Assembly: GCA_031372145.1 (NCBI GenBank)
Contig: JANMKR010000009.1
Location: 1 to 16,852 of the forward strand
Length of the DNA: 16,852 nt
DNA from: CALMEC01 sp031372145
GTDB lineage: Bacteria; Actinomycetota; Thermoleophilia; Miltoncostaeales; Miltoncostaeaceae
Direction of reading: 5' to 3'
The position numbers and the translations under genes are program-made. Of this stretch, positions 1 through 7,268 are shown piece by piece; position 1 is the first letter of the stretch; every line of letters begins with the position of its first letter. Below the pieces are notes generated by a model. That model was not told the DNA's origin. It was given only the letters and a program-made list of their open reading frames with translations, and did no database searches.

Positions 1-83
1 TGCTCGCACCCGCAGAACATCTTGGTCTTGGTCGCGAGCTGCACGTGGATCTCGATCCCGATCACAGCCTCCCAGTTAGCCAT
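1..83 (-). CDS. gatB: Asp-tRNA(Asn)/Glu-tRNA(Gln) amidotransferase subunit B, N-terminus only
   Basis: Only the first 27 codons are present; the gene continues past the left edge. The reading from ATG at 83 begins MANWEAVIGIEIHVQL and continues to a CGCE segment. This matches the GatB start, where the IGxEIHVQL block and nearby Cys residues belong to the kinase-like domain that activates the misacylated tRNA. The start overlaps the gatA stop by 8 bases, so translation is probably coupled and B is made with A and C. GatB binds tRNA and phosphorylates its side chain before ammonia transfer in the cytoplasm. The identification is firm despite the short length, because both the motif and the operon position agree. 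Confidence 0.93.
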   Translation of the reverse strand, partial: MANWEAVIGIEIHVQLATKTKMFCGCE

Positions 84-1521
84 CGGCCAACCCCGGCGGT
101 GTCGGGTCGAACCCGATGGCCTGCTCCAACGCGTGTGCGGCCTCGAACAGGCGGTTCTCGCTGAATGCAGGCCCCGCGAGCTGCAGGCCGACGGGCAGAC
201 CCTCGGAGAGGCCGCACGGGACCGAGATCGACGGCAGGCCGGCCAGGCTGATCGGGATGGTGCAGGTGTCGGCCAGGTACATCGAGTACGGGTCCGCGGT
301 GCGCTCGCCGAGCTTGAACGCCACCGTCGGTGAGGTCGGCGACGCGATCAGGTCGACCTCAGTGAACGCCCGGGCGAAGTCCTGGACGATCAGCGTGCGC
401 ACCTGCTGGGCCCGGCGGTAGTACGCGTCGTAGTAGCCGGAGGCCAGCGCGAACGTGCCGAGCATGATGCGGCGCTTGACCTCGGGACCGAACAGGCCGC
501 CGCGGGTCAGCTCGTACTGGTCGGTCAGGTTGTCGGCGAGCGCGCGCGGGCCGTAGCGCACACCGTCGAAGCGCGCGAGGTTGGCCGAGCACTCGGCCGG
601 GGCGATCAGGTAGTAGGTCGCCAGACCGTGTTCGCTGGACGGCAGGCTGATCGGGACCACGGTGCCGCCGAGATCCTCGACCAACTTCATCGACCGCTCG
701 ACCGCTTCGCGCACGCCAGGCTCGATGCCCTGCCCCATCAGCTCCTCGACGATGCCGACCCGCACGCCGTCAAGGCGCTCGGCCGTGGGCAGGGCGATCG
801 GCTCGGGCCAATCCAGCGACGTCGCGTCCATCTCGTCGCGCCCCACCATGAACGACAGCAGCAGAGCGCTGTCGCGGACCGTCCGTGCGAAAGGTCCGAC
901 CTGGTCCAGCGACGACGCAAACGCGATCAGGCCGTAGCGCGACACCGCGCCGTAGGTCGGCTTCATCCCCACGATCCCGCACAACGCAGCGGGCTGGCGG
1001 ATGGAGCCACCGGTGTCGGAGCCCAGCGACCACGGGGCTTGGCATGCTGCGACGGACGCCGCCGAGCCACCGCTCGAACCACCCGGGACGCGATCGGTGT
1101 CCCAGGGGTTGCGGGTCACCTGGTAGGCGGAGTTCTCCGTCGACGAGCCCATCGCGAACTCGTCCATGTTGGTCTTGCCGATGACGATCGCTCCCGCGGC
1201 TTCGAGCCGCGCCACGCACGTGGCCGTGTAGCGCGGTCGGAAGCCCTCGAGGATCTTCGAACCGGCGGTCGTGATCACGTCAACCGTGCTCAGCGCGTCC
1301 TTGATCGCGATCGGGACGCCGCGCAGCGGCGGTTTGTCGGGCATCGCGTCGATCGCGCGGGCCTTGGCACGGGCGCGGTCCGCGTCGAGCGCCAAGAACG
1401 AACCCCATCGATCGTCCTCGGCGCGCGCCAGGTAGGCGTCGGTCAGTTCAAGCGCCGTGGTGTCGCCCGACGCGAGTGCGTCAAGCGCGCGCTCGGCGGT
1501 GAGCATGGTCGGGTCGATCAT
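76..1521 (-). CDS. gatA: Asp-tRNA(Asn)/Glu-tRNA(Gln) amidotransferase subunit A
   Basis: The 481-residue protein is the glutaminase subunit of the GatCAB complex. It releases ammonia from glutamine and channels it to GatB, which converts Glu-tRNA(Gln) or Asp-tRNA(Asn). The amidase-signature triad is visible as Lys74 (in VPIAIKDAL), cis-Ser149 (in PGGSSGGSAA) and nucleophile Ser173 (in DTGGSIRQPA). The spacings of 75 and 99 residues equal those I recall for characterised GatA proteins, and the length is normal for the family. The ATG overlaps the gatC stop in an ATGA, and the TAA overlaps the gatB start, so the three genes form a tightly coupled operon. An internal ATG five codons downstream is possible but loses the overlap. 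The complex implies that this organism makes Gln-tRNA or Asn-tRNA indirectly. Confidence 0.97.
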   Translation of the reverse strand: MIDPTMLTAERALDALASGDTTALELTDAYLARAEDDRWGSFLALDADRARAKARAIDAMPDKPPLRGVPIAIKDALSTVDVITTAGSKILEGFRPRYTATCVARLEAAGAIVIGKTNMDEFAMGSSTENSAYQVTRNPWDTDRVPGGSSGGSAASVAACQAPWSLGSDTGGSIRQPAALCGIVGMKPTYGAVSRYGLIAFASSLDQVGPFARTVRDSALLLSFMVGRDEMDATSLDWPEPIALPTAERLDGVRVGIVEELMGQGIEPGVREAVERSMKLVEDLGGTVVPISLPSSEHGLATYYLIAPAECSANLARFDGVRYGPRALADNLTDQYELTRGGLFGPEVKRRIMLGTFALASGYYDAYYRRAQQVRTLIVQDFARAFTEVDLIASPTSPTVAFKLGERTADPYSMYLADTCTIPISLAGLPSISVPCGLSEGLPVGLQLAGPAFSENRLFEAAHALEQAIGFDPTPPGLADG

Positions 1522-1799
1522 CCGATCTTGGGAACCCCGAAGCCCCCGTCGATCACCTCGGGCGCCTCATGCAGCGCGTCTTCGAGGCTCAAACTCGGGC
1601 GCGGCGTGTCCTCGCGCAGCACGTTGCGCAACGCGATGACGTGCGATGTCGGCGGGACACCGTCCAGGTCGAGCGCCTGGATCTGGTCGATGTGACCAAG
1701 GATCCCGTTGAGCTCGGCCTGCATCCGAAGCTCCTCGTCGCCCTCGAGTCGCAGCCGCGCAAGGCGTGCCACGTGGCGGGTTGTGTCGAGATCAATCAC
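1518..1799 (-). CDS. gatC: Asp-tRNA(Asn)/Glu-tRNA(Gln) amidotransferase subunit C
   Basis: This 93-residue protein is the small subunit that wraps around GatA and stabilises its contact with GatB. Recognition rests on the N-terminal helix with TRHVARLARLRL, the ILGHIDQIQALDLDGVPPTS core, and the C-terminal LREDTPRPSL and DALHEAPEV segments, all typical of GatC. The frame stays open far upstream, but homology begins at VIDLDTTRH. I therefore chose the GTG at 1799, which gives the usual family length of about 95 residues. A TAGCAT box lies 7 nt upstream with no Shine-Dalgarno sequence between, so the operon mRNA may be leaderless. The stop overlaps the gatA ATG. Confidence 0.95.
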   Translation of the reverse strand: MIDLDTTRHVARLARLRLEGDEELRMQAELNGILGHIDQIQALDLDGVPPTSHVIALRNVLREDTPRPSLSLEDALHEAPEVIDGGFGVPKIG

Positions 1800-1806
1800 G
1801 GCCGCG

Positions 1807-1812
1807 ATGCTA
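1807..1812 (-). promoter_or_regulatory. Candidate -10 box (TAGCAT) for leaderless gatCAB mRNA
   Basis: On the minus strand TAGCAT fits the actinobacterial TANNNT -10 pattern and is separated from the gatC GTG by 7 nt. Transcription would therefore start at or within a base or two of the start codon. No Shine-Dalgarno sequence and no convincing -35 box are visible. It is one of several boxes in this window with the same spacing. Confidence 0.45.
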
Positions 1813-1928
1813 GCGAAACGGCCTGGAGCGGGGTTCACCTCGACGGGTGGAAACTCGAACCTCAGGACGGCTATTTCCGAAGTAGGGCGGACGGAGACTC
1901 CTGGTGCGGTGCCAACCGCCGCGGACGG

Positions 1929-1934
1929 TACGGT
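1929..1934 (+). promoter_or_regulatory. Candidate -10 box (TACGGT) for leaderless cytochrome c mRNA
   Basis: TACGGT matches TANNNT and ends 7 nt before the ATG at 1942. The intervening bases TCGGATC contain no ribosome-binding site. The layout mirrors that of gatC on the other strand of the same 142-bp divergent intergenic region, so the two operons would be fired back to back. Confidence 0.4.
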
Positions 1935-1941
1935 TCGGATC

Positions 1942-2447
1942 ATGGAATCCCGTGACTCCAAACGGCCGAAAGGCAAAGCTCGGGCCAAGACGCCGGTACC
2001 GAGGTCGGCGCAGCCCCCGTCGCCCGGACCGCCACGCAAGCGCCGCCTCGCGCGTCGGGTGGGAATGATCGCAATCCCGGTGGTTGCGCTCCTGCTGGCC
2101 ATTGGCCTGGGAATCGTGCTCGGCGTGCGGTCGTCGCGAACCTCGGACGACATCGCAACCCCGACCGTCGCAACGACCGAGACACCGACACGACTCCGAC
2201 CCAGACGACCGCCCAGACGCCCAAGGATCTGTTCGGCCACGCCTGCTCGACCTGCCATACACTCGCCGCCGCGGGTTCGACCGGGGGCATCGGACCCAAT
2301 CTGGACGAGGCCCGGCCATCGCGCGAACGCGTGCTGAACCAGATCCGCAGCGGCTCGCTGTCGGGTGCCATGCCCGCCAACCTGTTGACCGGCACCGACG
2401 CCGTGCGCGTGGCGGCCTACGTCGGCCGCGTGGCGGGAAAGGGGTGA
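1942..2447 (+). pseudogene. Membrane-anchored single-haem cytochrome c, split by a -1 frameshift in the linker
   Basis: From ATG 1942 the reading gives a basic, Pro-rich cytoplasmic tail, one transmembrane helix (about residues 41-63, IAIPVVALLLAIGLGIVLGV) and a Thr/Pro linker. Near 2190 the coding signal jumps from that frame to the one starting at positions divisible by three. There it continues as a Thr/Gln-rich linker, then KDLFGHACSTCHTL with the haem-c CxxCH site, a GIGPNLD segment and SGAMPANLLTG, whose Met is the likely distal haem ligand, ending at TGA 2445. This is a class I cytochrome c that would face the outside of the membrane. The haem frame has no ATG, GTG or TTG between its upstream stop (1953) and CxxCH, so it cannot be a separate gene. 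One base missing in about 2185-2200 would restore a single protein of roughly 168 residues. It may be a real mutation or a sequencing error. Its electron partner is unknown; the bd oxidase genes lie beyond the next gene. Confidence 0.75.
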
Positions 2448-2470
2448 CGCCCGCTCAGAGCGGGTGCGTC
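2446..2470. terminator. Possible bidirectional terminator hairpin between convergent genes
   Basis: GACG-CCCGCT, loop CAG, AGCGGG, bulge TG, CGTC forms a ten-pair stem that overlaps both stop codons of the convergent cytochrome c and membrane-protein genes. There is no clear T-tract on either side, as is common in GC-rich actinobacteria, so its function as a terminator is inferred only from structure and position. Confidence 0.4.
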
Positions 2471-3429
2471 GGCTCTTCTCCCGAGGGGTCGCCATTCTTG
2501 CGGCTCGTGCGGGCGTGGCGGATGGCCTCGCGTATCGACATCCCGCGCAACATCACGCTCAGGCAGATCGCGGCAAGCGCGAGGTTGAACAGCAGGATCG
2601 CAAGCTCCATCCCCACGCTGAACGCCAGCACCTGACTCCGCGTCCCCTCGGCACCGAGCACCGCGACGAGCAGTGCCTGCTTGGGCCCGAGGCCTCCCGG
2701 AGTCAGCGGCAGGCTCGTTGCGACCGACCCGACGACCAGCACCAGCAAGGCATTCCTGAGCGAGGCGTCGACGTGGAACGCCTTGAGGTAGAACAGGGCC
2801 GCCAGGAGGCGGCAGACCCATCCGGTCGCCTGCAGGCTCGCCACGTGGCGCCCGTATCGCCTGCGGTCGCGCAGGATCGCCAGCCCCTGCTCGACGCGAC
2901 CCCAAAACGCACGTACCCGCTGCCCGTGCAGGATCAGCAGCGCCGCGGCAACACCTGCCACCAGGATCAGTACCGTGACCACCGTCTGGGGATGATTCGT
3001 CACCCATGAGAACTCGAACAGCCCGGCGCCGGGCAGCCCATCGGCGATGCCGATCTGCCACGCCCACAACAAGAGCAGCCAGCCGATGGCCAAGTCGAAG
3101 ATGGTCTCTGCGATCAGGCTCGCCGCAAGCGTCGGGTACGTCGCGTCCGCGATGCGCGAATGCACCAGAAAGAGCTTGAGTGCATCGCCGCCGCGTGCCG
3201 GGACCACGCCGTTGACCCCCACCCCCGAGCAATAGGCGCCGAACACGTCGCGCCACCGGATGTTCTGCACCGGATACGCGGCGTGCAGAATCGTCGTCCA
3301 CGCGCGTGTCCGCAGGACCAGGTTCGCAACGTGGAACAGCGTCGCGACGAACAACGCCCCAAAGCTGACCGAGGCGAGTGAGTCCGCGAACGCCTCGACT
3401 GCATTCCAGAGGCCGCGCAGGGATTCCAC
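2455..3429 (-). CDS. UPF0104 / lysylphosphatidylglycerol synthase TM-domain family membrane protein
   Basis: The 324-residue protein has about eight hydrophobic segments and lacks the cytoplasmic aminoacyl-transfer domain of true MprF, so it is the membrane module alone. Family hallmarks are the NGVVPARGGDALKLF stretch near residues 73-87 and the TPGGLGPKQ stretch near 243-251. Members are thought to move or modify lipids or lipid-linked intermediates across the membrane; the substrate here cannot be read from sequence. The GTG at 3429 is chosen because translation gives a full first helix and a TACGCT box sits 6 nt upstream. The gene lies 45 bp after the small protein that follows cydB, so it may be read both from that operon and from its own promoter. 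It converges with the cytochrome c gene, with stops 8 bp apart. Confidence 0.85.
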   Translation of the reverse strand: MESLRGLWNAVEAFADSLASVSFGALFVATLFHVANLVLRTRAWTTILHAAYPVQNIRWRDVFGAYCSGVGVNGVVPARGGDALKLFLVHSRIADATYPTLAASLIAETIFDLAIGWLLLLWAWQIGIADGLPGAGLFEFSWVTNHPQTVVTVLILVAGVAAALLILHGQRVRAFWGRVEQGLAILRDRRRYGRHVASLQATGWVCRLLAALFYLKAFHVDASLRNALLVLVVGSVATSLPLTPGGLGPKQALLVAVLGAEGTRSQVLAFSVGMELAILLFNLALAAICLSVMLRGMSIREAIRHARTSRKNGDPSGEEPTHPL

Positions 3430-3435
3430 GCCGCC

Positions 3436-3441
3436 AGCGTA
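3436..3441 (-). promoter_or_regulatory. Candidate -10 box (TACGCT) for the UPF0104-family gene
   Basis: On the minus strand TACGCT is followed by GGCGGC and then the GTG start at 3429. The hexamer and the 6-nt spacing are identical to those in front of pcrA (15687-15692). No Shine-Dalgarno sequence is seen, so a leaderless transcript starting inside the 45-bp gap is likely. Confidence 0.42.
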
Positions 3442-3474
3442 GCGGCAACCCTCGGCGACCAGACCGGGACGGGG

Positions 3475-3684
3475 TCACCGCCCGGCGGCGTGCTCGTCTC
3501 GTGCCTCGTCGTCGTCCGCCGCGAGCGCGCTCGGCGACAGGATCGCCGCTGCCCCGACCACCACGAATGCGACGAGCGCGAGAATGCCCACGACACGTGA
3601 AAGCGCGCTCTCGAACACCACGACGACGGCAGCGCCCGTGACGAAGCAGACCGCGGCGACCACCACGTGCCACCGCCCCTTCAC
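3475..3684 (-). CDS. Small two-helix membrane protein coupled to cydB, function unknown
   Basis: A 69-residue protein begins at GTG 3684, overlapping the cydB stop in a GTGA, so its translation is probably coupled to cydB. It has a short basic N-terminus (VKGRWH), two hydrophobic helices (about residues 7-25 and 31-51) joined by a short loop with FESALSR, and an acidic Asp/Glu-rich C-terminal tail. I recognise no family. The known small bd-oxidase subunits (CydX, CydS, CydH/CydY) have, as I recall, a single helix and shorter chains, so this is not an obvious member. Position and coupling suggest an accessory subunit or assembly factor of the bd oxidase, but that is inference. The UPF0104-family gene follows 45 bp downstream. 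Confidence 0.72.
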   Translation of the reverse strand: MKGRWHVVVAAVCFVTGAAVVVVFESALSRVVGILALVAFVVVGAAAILSPSALAADDDEARDEHAAGR

Positions 3685-4703
3685 GGCATCTCCCCCGGTT
3701 CGGATTTCACGAGTTCTCCGCGGAGCGCGAGTCGGAAGAGCCAGACGAGCGACGGGATCAGCACCGCCGCGCCGGTTCCCGTCCCGATCAGCAGGGCGAC
3801 CAGCGTGGGGCGGCCCGCGGCGGCGTCCGCAATCGTGAGCTCGCCGGGCAGCAGGTCCGGCCGCTGTGCGACCGCCCAGCCGATCACGATGGCACTCACC
3901 GCCACTGCCGCACCGATCCGTGCGATGCCAAACCGCCGCCGCCACACCAAGGCCAGTGTTGCGGCGCCCGCCACGCCCGACAGGATGACCATCGGCAGTG
4001 CCGCGCCCGTCAGGCCGACCCACAGATGCTCGGCGTCGCTGCGCACGACCGCCAGCCCACCCACAGCGAGCACGCCCGCCACTGCGCCCGCCGCCAATGC
4101 CCGGCGTCGGAACGCCTCGACCAGGTCACGATCGCCACCGCGCGCGGTGTCGGCCGCCAGGTAGACGGCCGCCAGATAGGCGCAGAGGGCAACCGCCAGC
4201 GCTCCCACGAACAGCGATGTCGGGTTGAGCCAGCTGCGCCACGGGTCGCCGGCCGCGTTGCCCACCGGCACCCGGCCCGACGCGATCCCACCGATTGCCG
4301 CGCCCATGACGAACGGCGTCAGCACCGACGAGATGCCGAACACGGCGCTCATGAGCCCCGCCAGGCGCCCGGTGCCCACGTGAGGTTGGAATGCGAACGC
4401 GCTCCCTCGCAGGATGATTCCCATGGCCGCCAGGAACATCGGGATCGCGAGCGTCGACATGATCGCGCCGAATGCGACCGGAAACGCCGTCCACAAGAGC
4501 ACCAGGACGAAGATGAGCCACACGTGGTTGGCCTCCCACACGGGACCGACCGAGCGATGGATCGCAGCGCGCATCTGGGCGCCCTTCGGTCCCGGACCCG
4601 ACATGAGTTCCCAGAACCCGGCGCCGAAATCCGCTCCGGCCAAGACCACGTAGGCCGTCAGACCGGCGATCACCAGCGCCAGCACGGCGTCGACGAGGCT
4701 CAT
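3681..4703 (-). CDS. cydB: Cytochrome bd oxidase subunit II
   Basis: The 340-residue protein is the second core subunit of cytochrome bd oxidase, which oxidises membrane quinol and reduces oxygen to water without pumping protons. It starts MSLVDAVLALVIAGLTAYVV and continues with the CydB signature GADFGAGFWEL, then SVGPVWEANHVWLIF and WTAFPVAFG. About eight or nine hydrophobic helices follow. The frame is open well upstream, inside cydA, but homology begins at the ATG at 4703, which overlaps the cydA stop as ATGA. Its own stop overlaps the start of the small membrane protein. CydB itself carries no haem; it pairs with CydA and stabilises it. Confidence 0.95.
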   Translation of the reverse strand: MSLVDAVLALVIAGLTAYVVLAGADFGAGFWELMSGPGPKGAQMRAAIHRSVGPVWEANHVWLIFVLVLLWTAFPVAFGAIMSTLAIPMFLAAMGIILRGSAFAFQPHVGTGRLAGLMSAVFGISSVLTPFVMGAAIGGIASGRVPVGNAAGDPWRSWLNPTSLFVGALAVALCAYLAAVYLAADTARGGDRDLVEAFRRRALAAGAVAGVLAVGGLAVVRSDAEHLWVGLTGAALPMVILSGVAGAATLALVWRRRFGIARIGAAVAVSAIVIGWAVAQRPDLLPGELTIADAAAGRPTLVALLIGTGTGAAVLIPSLVWLFRLALRGELVKSEPGEMP

Positions 4704-6112
4704 CCCGACTCCGCCGAGGCTGCGGCCGGGGGCGGCGCATCCGGTGGGATCTGCAAGGGAGTCCGGCTCATCCGCCGCATGACCCACAGCGTCACCGCGC
4801 CCAGCGCGAGGTAGGTCACCAGCAGCACGATCAGCCCGATCGGGACACCTTCGGCTGCTGTGACCGCCTCTGAGGTCCGCATGACCCGGTAGACGATCCA
4901 GGGCTGTCGCCCGACCTCGGTGGTGGTCCAGCCCGCCCACAAGGCCATGATCGCCGCCGGGCCCGACACGACGACCGCGCGCCAGAACCACACCGACCGC
5001 GGCAACCGCCGGCGGCGCCACCAGACCCACAGGTAGATCCCGGACAACGCCGCCAGCCCGGTGCCGAGCCCGACCATCAGCTGGAAGCTGATCCTCACGA
5101 CGTTGACCGGCGGTCGATCCTCGGGCGCCGCCGTGTCCAGACCAGGCACCCGCCCATTGGGATCGTGTGTCGCGAGCAGCGACAACAGGTGCGGAATCTC
5201 GATGCCGCCGACGATCCGACCGTCGCGATACCACCCCAGCAGGTTGAGCGGTGCGCCCGTCTGTGTCCGTTGCAAGCCCTCGAACGCGGCGAGCTTGACG
5301 GGCTGGCTCGACGCGACCTGGCGGCCGGCCCAGTCACCGACGACGATCTGGACCGGCGCGACGAGACACGCGATCGTCAGCGGTACGACGAGCGCCACCC
5401 GGTGGATCCGGTCGCGCCGGCTCCGCAACCAGGCCAACGCGTAGACCCCGGCGGTGACGAACCCGACGACCATGTACGCAGCCAGCGTCATGTGCACGAA
5501 CGTGTGCCACAGCTGCACGTTGAAGAGGGCCTCGAGCGGCCGCACGTTGGCGACCTTGCCGTCGACCAGGTCGAACCCCGTCGGGTTGTTCATCCAGCCG
5601 TTGACCGACAGGACAAACAACGATCCGGCGAGACCTGCTCCCACCACCGGGAGCCCCGCCAGAAAATGTGTGCGGGGACGGAGCCGGTCCCATCCGTAGA
5701 CGTAGATCGCGATGAAGATCGCCTCAAGGAAGAACGCGAAGCCTTCGAGGGCGAACGCAAACCCGAAGACCTCGCCGAAACGTGCCGTGAACCGGGGCCA
5801 GAGCAGCCCGAACTCGAACGACAGGATCGTCCCCGAGACCACCCCCACCGCGAACAGCACCAACATCACGCGACTCCAACGCCTGGCGATCACCCGGTAC
5901 ACGGGGTCGCCGGTCCGCAGCCACAGCCCCTCCATCACCAACACCAACGCCGGAAACGCCACGCCGAAGCACACCAACACGATGTGGAATGCGAACGAGA
6001 GCGCCTGCGTCTGCCGCGCCGCGACCAGATCGGTCTGCTCGACGATCGCGCGCACGGAACGACCCAGTGGGAGGGCCATCGAAGCAACACCGGACGGAAG
6101 GAGCTCGAACAT
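4700..6112 (-). CDS. cydA: Cytochrome bd oxidase subunit I, short Q-loop type
   Basis: This is the haem-bearing subunit that oxidises quinol and reduces oxygen. Numbered from ATG 6112 (470 residues), the visible key residues are His43 (b595-type ligand, in SFAFHIVLV), Glu123 and Glu130 (ALEGFAFFLEA), His207 (b558 ligand, in FVHMTLAAYM), Lys273 and Glu278 of the Q-loop (VKLAAFE), Met346 (b558 ligand, in FQLMVGLG) and GRQPW at 401-405. Lys273 to Met346 is only 73 residues, against about 141 in E. coli, so this is a short Q-loop enzyme. Gln344 stands where I recall Arg391 in E. coli. The ATG at 6112 is preferred for its GGAGG four bases upstream. An ATG at 6079 and a GTG at 6202 are alternatives. 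The stop overlaps cydB. Confidence 0.95.
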   Translation of the reverse strand: MFELLPSGVASMALPLGRSVRAIVEQTDLVAARQTQALSFAFHIVLVCFGVAFPALVLVMEGLWLRTGDPVYRVIARRWSRVMLVLFAVGVVSGTILSFEFGLLWPRFTARFGEVFGFAFALEGFAFFLEAIFIAIYVYGWDRLRPRTHFLAGLPVVGAGLAGSLFVLSVNGWMNNPTGFDLVDGKVANVRPLEALFNVQLWHTFVHMTLAAYMVVGFVTAGVYALAWLRSRRDRIHRVALVVPLTIACLVAPVQIVVGDWAGRQVASSQPVKLAAFEGLQRTQTGAPLNLLGWYRDGRIVGGIEIPHLLSLLATHDPNGRVPGLDTAAPEDRPPVNVVRISFQLMVGLGTGLAALSGIYLWVWWRRRRLPRSVWFWRAVVVSGPAAIMALWAGWTTTEVGRQPWIVYRVMRTSEAVTAAEGVPIGLIVLLVTYLALGAVTLWVMRRMSRTPLQIPPDAPPPAAASAESG

Positions 6113-6116
6113 CTCG

Positions 6117-6121
6117 CCTCC
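6117..6121 (-). promoter_or_regulatory. Shine-Dalgarno GGAGG that decides the cydA start
   Basis: GGAGG followed by CGAG lies directly before the ATG at 6112 on the minus strand. The downstream ATG at 6079 and the upstream GTG at 6202 have no comparable site, so 6112 is favoured. Unlike several neighbours, cydA would then have a leadered mRNA. Confidence 0.5.
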
Positions 6122-6238
6122 GACGGGCCATCGGGAACGCAACTCGGCTCGCTGACCATGCAGACTGCCCGATGACGCACTACGCCGCCCGCGAACTGTC
6201 ACACCGCGCGCACCCCCTTCGTCACGAGCGCCGCGCGA

Positions 6239-6244
6239 TAGCGT
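6239..6244 (+). promoter_or_regulatory. Candidate -10 box (TAGCGT) for thiL
   Basis: TAGCGT matches TANNNT in the 171-bp divergent region between cydA and thiL. It would give a leader of roughly 30 nt containing GGAG at 6269-6272, 11 nt before the thiL GTG. There is no clear -35 box, so the assignment is tentative. Confidence 0.3.
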
Positions 6245-6283
6245 CCGCTGCCACCACAGATCAACCTCGGAGCGATCGCGCCG

Positions 6284-7264
6284 GTGTCCGAACCCATCTC
6301 AGAGCTCGCGCTCATCGAACGCATCGCCCGCGCCACCGCGCTCCGGCCAGGAGTGATGCTGGGCATCGGTGACGATGCCGCCGTCATCGACGGCGATCCC
6401 CGTACCATCGTCACCCAGGATCTGCTGGTCGAGGGCGTCCATTTTCGCCGGTCGACGAGCACGTTGACCGACATCGGCCACAAGGCCGTGGCCGTCAACC
6501 TGTCCGATCTCGCCGCCATGGGCGCGACGCCGATCGCCGTGTTCATCGGGCTGGCGTTGCCGACCGACGACCGGCTCGACGGTGCCGACATCGACGCGCT
6601 GTACGCCGGCATGGAGTCCGTCGCCGCACGCCACGGGGTCACGATCGCGGGGGGTGACATCACCTACGCGCCAGCGTTCGTCCTGGCCGTGACGGCATTG
6701 GGGCAGATGCCGGCGGGGGTCGAACCCTGCCGTCGCTCGACCGCCCGGACCGGTGACGTGGTCTGCGTGACGGGCACGCTCGGAGGCGCCGCAGCCGGAC
6801 TGTTGCTCCTCGACCGGCCGGACCTCGCAGGCGGCATTGCCGAGGCAGATGCGCTGCGCGACGCATCTCGTCGTCCGTCCCCACGCATACAGGCAGGCCG
6901 GCGCCTGGCCGCAGACGGGGCCACGGCGATGATGGACTGCTCAGACGGTCTCGCGCTCGACGCGTCCCGTCTGGCCGCGGCGTCCGGGGTGGGTATCGAG
7001 ATCGACCTTGACGCCGTGCCGTTGGCGCCCGGGGTGCGCCGGGTCGCCGAGGCGGCCGGATGCGCGGCCGACCTCCTGGCCGCCACCGGCGGCGACGACT
7101 ACGAGTTGATCGTCACCGCGCCGGCCGCGCTCGTCGACCGACTGGCAGCAGTCATCGACGTGCCGTTGACCGCGCTCGGTCGCGTCGTCGCCGGTACCGG
7201 CATCACGTTGGTCCGTGGGGGCGTGGCGGTCGCGGCGCCCACCTTGGGGTGGGAGCATCGGTAG
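6284..7264 (+). CDS. thiL: Thiamine-monophosphate kinase
   Basis: ThiL phosphorylates thiamine monophosphate with ATP to give thiamine diphosphate, the last step of coenzyme synthesis, in the cytoplasm. The 326-residue length is normal. Family motifs appear in order: ISELALIERI near the N-terminus, LGIGDDAAVID (about residues 25-35), TQDLLVEGVHFR, a KAVAVNLSDLAAMGA helix, GGDITYAP, the middle MDCSDGLALDASRLA, and TGGDDYELIVTAP near the C-terminus. These hold the acidic residues that bind magnesium and the two substrates. The start is GTG at 6284 with GGAG 11 nt upstream. The gene diverges from cydA and converges with ftsH, leaving four bases between the two stops. Nothing else for thiamine synthesis is in the window. 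Confidence 0.96.
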   Translation: MSEPISELALIERIARATALRPGVMLGIGDDAAVIDGDPRTIVTQDLLVEGVHFRRSTSTLTDIGHKAVAVNLSDLAAMGATPIAVFIGLALPTDDRLDGADIDALYAGMESVAARHGVTIAGGDITYAPAFVLAVTALGQMPAGVEPCRRSTARTGDVVCVTGTLGGAAAGLLLLDRPDLAGGIAEADALRDASRRPSPRIQAGRRLAADGATAMMDCSDGLALDASRLAAASGVGIEIDLDAVPLAPGVRRVAEAAGCAADLLAATGGDDYELIVTAPAALVDRLAAVIDVPLTALGRVVAGTGITLVRGGVAVAAPTLGWEHR

Positions 7265-7268
7265 ATGG

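Noticed and set aside
628..1695. Plus-strand 355-residue open frame across gatA/gatC
   Set aside because: Shadow of gatA and gatC. The composition is dominated by Arg, His and Asp and there is no motif.
2084..2635. Plus-strand 183-residue open frame over the cytochrome c gene and beyond
   Set aside because: It is in the third frame, neither the anchor nor the haem frame, and runs antisense into the UPF0104 gene.
2417..3673. Minus-strand 418-residue open frame overlapping the UPF0104 gene and the small cyd protein
   Set aside because: Arg/Gly-rich out-of-frame reading. The hydrophobic membrane-protein frame explains the region.
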